Positions 6,090 through 7,532 of a stretch of DNA of 7,532 nt are shown piece by piece; position 1 is the first letter of the stretch; each line of letters starts with the position of its first letter. A program made the position numbers and the translations under genes. Origin of the DNA: Helicobacteraceae bacterium (GTDB taxonomy: Bacteria; Campylobacterota; Campylobacteria; Campylobacterales; SZUA-545); contig QKHD01000396.1 in NCBI GenBank assembly GCA_003250175.1, positions 1 through 7,532 on the forward strand. The letters run 5' to 3'. The notes beneath the pieces were generated by a model. It worked only from the letters and a program-made list of their open reading frames with translations. It was not told the origin of the DNA and ran no database searches.

Positions 6090-6667
6090 CAGCCCTTGGC
6101 CTTCTTCGTACCCGCGCCCTTAACGCGGACAAAAAAATCCTCTTCCACCACGAGGCCGTCGGCGACAAAGTCCATCTCGCCGGCGACCACCCCTTCGACG
6201 ATGTGGGATTTGATGGCGTCGAGGCTAAAACCGAGCTCTTGCATGCGGGTGGTAAACACCCCCGGGTGCAGCAGGACATACCCCTCCGGAATGGCGGCGG
6301 GTTTTTCGAGCGTGGGGGTTTTGGATGCGGCCAGGGCCTTGGTCTCCTGGTAGAGGTGGAGCAGGTTGTTGTAGACCTCTTTGATGCTGTTGAGCTCGTT
6401 GTCCTTGGCGGCGATGGTCTCGTCTTTGGCCTTGATGATGCGCTCTTGGAGTTTGATGCGGCGCTTGAGCTCTTTGATCCGGAACTGGCGGTTTTGGGCG
6501 GAGTCGGCAAGGGTTTGGAGCACCAGGCGGCTTTTTTTATTGAGCCGGATGCGGTAGCTTTCCCCCTCTTTGGTGTGGGCGACCAGACCGCGCCCGATGG
6601 CGCCGTAGAGAAGGTCTTCGTCAATCCCGAAATCCCGGGCCACGATTTCTGGCTTGAGCAGTTCCAT
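6089..6667 (-). CDS. hypothetical HTH/coiled-coil protein, possibly DUF3972
   Basis: Protein of 192 residues with three visible parts. Residues 5-42 (KPEIVARDFGIDEDLLYGA and onward) look like a small helix-turn-helix or MerR-like fold, with ARDFGIDEDLLYGAI as a recognition-helix candidate. Residues 57-112 are a charged heptad-like coiled coil (FRIKELKRRIKLQERIIKAK, then KDETIAAKDNELNSIKEVY). After a Pro/Ala linker, residues 127-183 form a compact C-terminal segment (EGYVLLHPGVFTTRMQELGF to EEDFFVRV), and a lysine-rich tail ends the protein. The layout recalls the Campylobacterota-specific DUF3972 family of similar length, but I cannot confirm this by search. Function is unknown; it could be a DNA-binding regulator or an oligomeric scaffold. 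It is the first gene of the operon, with the phosphatase start overlapping its stop as TGATG. The start ATG at 6667 has only a weak purine-rich site (AAAAAGA) upstream. It faces the antiporter gene divergently. Confidence 0.8.
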   Translation of the reverse strand: MELLKPEIVARDFGIDEDLLYGAIGRGLVAHTKEGESYRIRLNKKSRLVLQTLADSAQNRQFRIKELKRRIKLQERIIKAKDETIAAKDNELNSIKEVYNNLLHLYQETKALAASKTPTLEKPAAIPEGYVLLHPGVFTTRMQELGFSLDAIKSHIVEGVVAGEMDFVADGLVVEEDFFVRVKGAGTKKAKG

Positions 6668-6679
6668 TTTTCGATCTTT

Positions 6680-6722
6680 TTGGCAGTGTCGTTAAGGCTT
6701 ATTGTATACTCTTTGGTATAAA
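6680..6722 (+). promoter_or_regulatory. candidate promoter(s) of the antiporter gene
   Basis: Two alternatives are visible. One is TTGGCA (6680-6685) with TATACT (6705-6710), separated by 19 bases, which is longer than ideal. The other is an extended -10, TGG-TATAAA (6714-6722), with no -35, giving a start near 6729 and a leader of about 12 bases. Both lead directly into the Shine-Dalgarno GGAGG at 6734-6738. The assignment is by eye. Confidence 0.45.
6701..6706 (-). promoter_or_regulatory. candidate -10 box for the coiled-coil/phosphatase/nitroreductase operon
   Basis: On the minus strand TACAAT (6706-6701) matches TATAAT at five of six positions. It would give a start near 6694 and a leader of about 27 bases before the ATG at 6667. 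No convincing -35 hexamer is seen, which would be usual for Campylobacterota sigma-70 promoters. It overlaps a -10-like TATACT on the opposite strand. Confidence 0.4.
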
Positions 6723-6733
6723 TCTTTATTTCC

Positions 6734-6738
6734 GGAGG
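6734..6738 (+). promoter_or_regulatory. Shine-Dalgarno GGAGG that decides the antiporter start
   Basis: GGAGG lies 2 bases before ATG (6741) and 5 bases before GTG (6744). The spacing favours the GTG, although the protein would differ by only one residue. Confidence 0.6.
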
Positions 6739-6740
6739 GT

Positions 6741-7532
6741 ATGGTGGCGATTCACGAGTTTTTCCTGATGATCTTTCTGATCCTCATCAGCGCCCGGATT
6801 TTAAGTGAGGTCTTCGCACGGCTGGGAATTCCCTCCGTACTGGGAGAGCTGACGGCGGGTATTCTGCTGGGGGCCTCCGCCTTTGACCTCATCCAGCCCA
6901 ACGACGTGCTCAAGCTTCTGGCGGAGATCGGGATCATCCTGCTGCTCTTTGAGGTTGGGATGGAAACCGATCTCAAACGCCTCACCAACGTCGGCCGCCA
7001 GTCTCTGGTGGTGGCGATTTTCGGGGTGATTTTTCCCTTTGCGGGGGGCTTTTTCGCCGCCATCTACCTCTTTGACCTCTCCACCGCCGTCGCCCTGTTT
7101 ATCGGCGGCACCCTGACGGCCACGAGCATCGGCATCACCCTGCGGGTGCTTAAAGACATCGACCGCCAGCAGACCAATATCGCCCAGATCGTCATCGGGG
7201 CGGCGATCATCGACGATGTGATCGGGATCATCCTGCTGGTCTTTATCTATGACTACGCGCTGAAAAAAGAGTTGTCCTACACCAACACCCTCTCCGTCGC
7301 CGGCATGGTCATCACCTTTTTGCTCCTGGCCCCCGTGGCGGCCAAACTCTTCTCCACCCTGCTGCGCAAATTCCATGGCCGCGAGCGGGTGCCGGGGCTG
7401 ATCCCTTCCATCGTCATCAGCCTCATTCTCTTTTTTGCCTACCTCTCCCACGCCTTTGGCGCTCCGGAGATTCTGGGTTCCTTTGCGGCGGGGCTGGCCC
7501 TCTCCCGGCGCTTTTTCCTCCCCTTTGGTGCA
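6741..7532 (+). CDS. CPA2 cation/proton antiporter (NapA/KefB type), 3'-truncated by window edge
   Basis: Inner-membrane monovalent cation/proton antiporter of the CPA2 family; 264 residues are visible and the frame is still open at the right edge. Evidence includes LGIPSVLGELTAGILLG at 28-44, LLLFEVGMETDL at 67-78, and the unwound-helix motif TATSIGITLRVLKDID at 126-141. The ion-binding GAAIIDDVIGIILL at 153-166 carries an aspartate pair (D158-D159) equivalent to the DD of NapA, which fits an electrogenic Na+/H+ or related exchanger. Hydrophobic segments are regularly spaced throughout, with EILGSFAAGLALSRR near 243-257. The remaining helices, and any TrkA-N/RCK domain that would point to KefB-type K+ efflux, lie beyond the window. 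The start is ambiguous: ATG 6741 is only 2 bases from GGAGG (6734-6738), while the next codon, GTG 6744, has a 5-base spacer. It is divergent from the coiled-coil gene. Confidence 0.93.
   Translation, partial: MVAIHEFFLMIFLILISARILSEVFARLGIPSVLGELTAGILLGASAFDLIQPNDVLKLLAEIGIILLLFEVGMETDLKRLTNVGRQSLVVAIFGVIFPFAGGFFAAIYLFDLSTAVALFIGGTLTATSIGITLRVLKDIDRQQTNIAQIVIGAAIIDDVIGIILLVFIYDYALKKELSYTNTLSVAGMVITFLLLAPVAAKLFSTLLRKFHGRERVPGLIPSIVISLILFFAYLSHAFGAPEILGSFAAGLALSRRFFLPFGA

Noticed and set aside
6534..6540. T7 run in the coiled-coil gene (AAAAAAA in the coding strand).
   Set aside because: It encodes Asn-Lys-Lys-Ser within an intact frame and does not fit a canonical -1 slippery heptamer.
6083..6721. 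A 212-codon plus-strand open frame antisense to the coiled-coil gene.
   Set aside because: Its low-complexity Gly/Val/Leu/Phe-rich translation mirrors the coiled coil on the other strand, and no Shine-Dalgarno site is evident. It also runs through the divergent promoter region.
6801..7451. A 216-codon minus-strand open frame opposite the antiporter.
   Set aside because: It is highly charged, Asp/Gly/Gln-rich shadow sequence. The plus strand carries clear CPA2 motifs across the same region.

Overview
This 7.5 kb window is an ordinary-looking, very compact, GC-rich bacterial chromosome segment. It holds eight protein-coding genes, two of them cut by the window edges. I see no RNA gene, insertion sequence, phage gene or CRISPR array. 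The MscS-like channel, the CorA/ZntB-like transporter and the small coiled-coil protein resemble genes of Campylobacterota (chemolithotrophic, Sulfurimonas/Sulfurovum/Hydrogenimonas-like relatives). That placement is a judgement from protein style, not from a search. If right, this is one of the GC-rich members of the phylum.

Layout. (1) Positions 1-2007, plus strand: the C-terminal four fifths of an HrpB-type DEAH-box helicase. (2) Positions 2009-4547, minus strand: a three-gene operon read from CorA/ZntB-like transporter to MscS-like channel to a membrane-anchored DUF6544-like protein. Both internal junctions are 4-base ATGA overlaps, so translation is probably coupled. (3) Positions 4548-4624: a 77-base divergent intergenic region with a T8 tract and a possible leaderless promoter for the transporter operon. 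(4) Positions 4625-4852, plus strand: a 75-residue protein with a lysine-rich body and an acidic tail. (5) Positions 4849-6667, minus strand: a second three-gene operon read from a coiled-coil protein (possibly DUF3972) to a calcineurin-type metallophosphatase to a small nitroreductase. Its junctions are a 1-base TGATG overlap and a 2-base gap. (6) Positions 6668-6740: a divergent promoter region. (7) From 6741 past the right edge, plus strand: a CPA2 cation/proton antiporter of the NapA/KefB type.

Biology. Three of the eight genes concern ion or osmotic homeostasis at the inner membrane: a divalent cation transporter, a mechanosensitive channel and a Na+/H+ antiporter. The first two share a transcript with a membrane-anchored protein of unknown function. 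The second operon joins a likely regulatory or scaffold protein with a phosphatase and a flavoenzyme; sequence alone does not show a common pathway. Both convergent gene ends have no intergenic space, so any transcription terminator must lie inside the opposite gene.

I did not find convincing evidence for an undescribed system. The items most worth a second look are the GIN (not GMN) transporter signature, the possible leaderless start and T8 tract upstream of it, the uncharacterised small acidic-tailed protein, and the coiled-coil/phosphatase pair. No intergenic stretch exceeds 77 bases.
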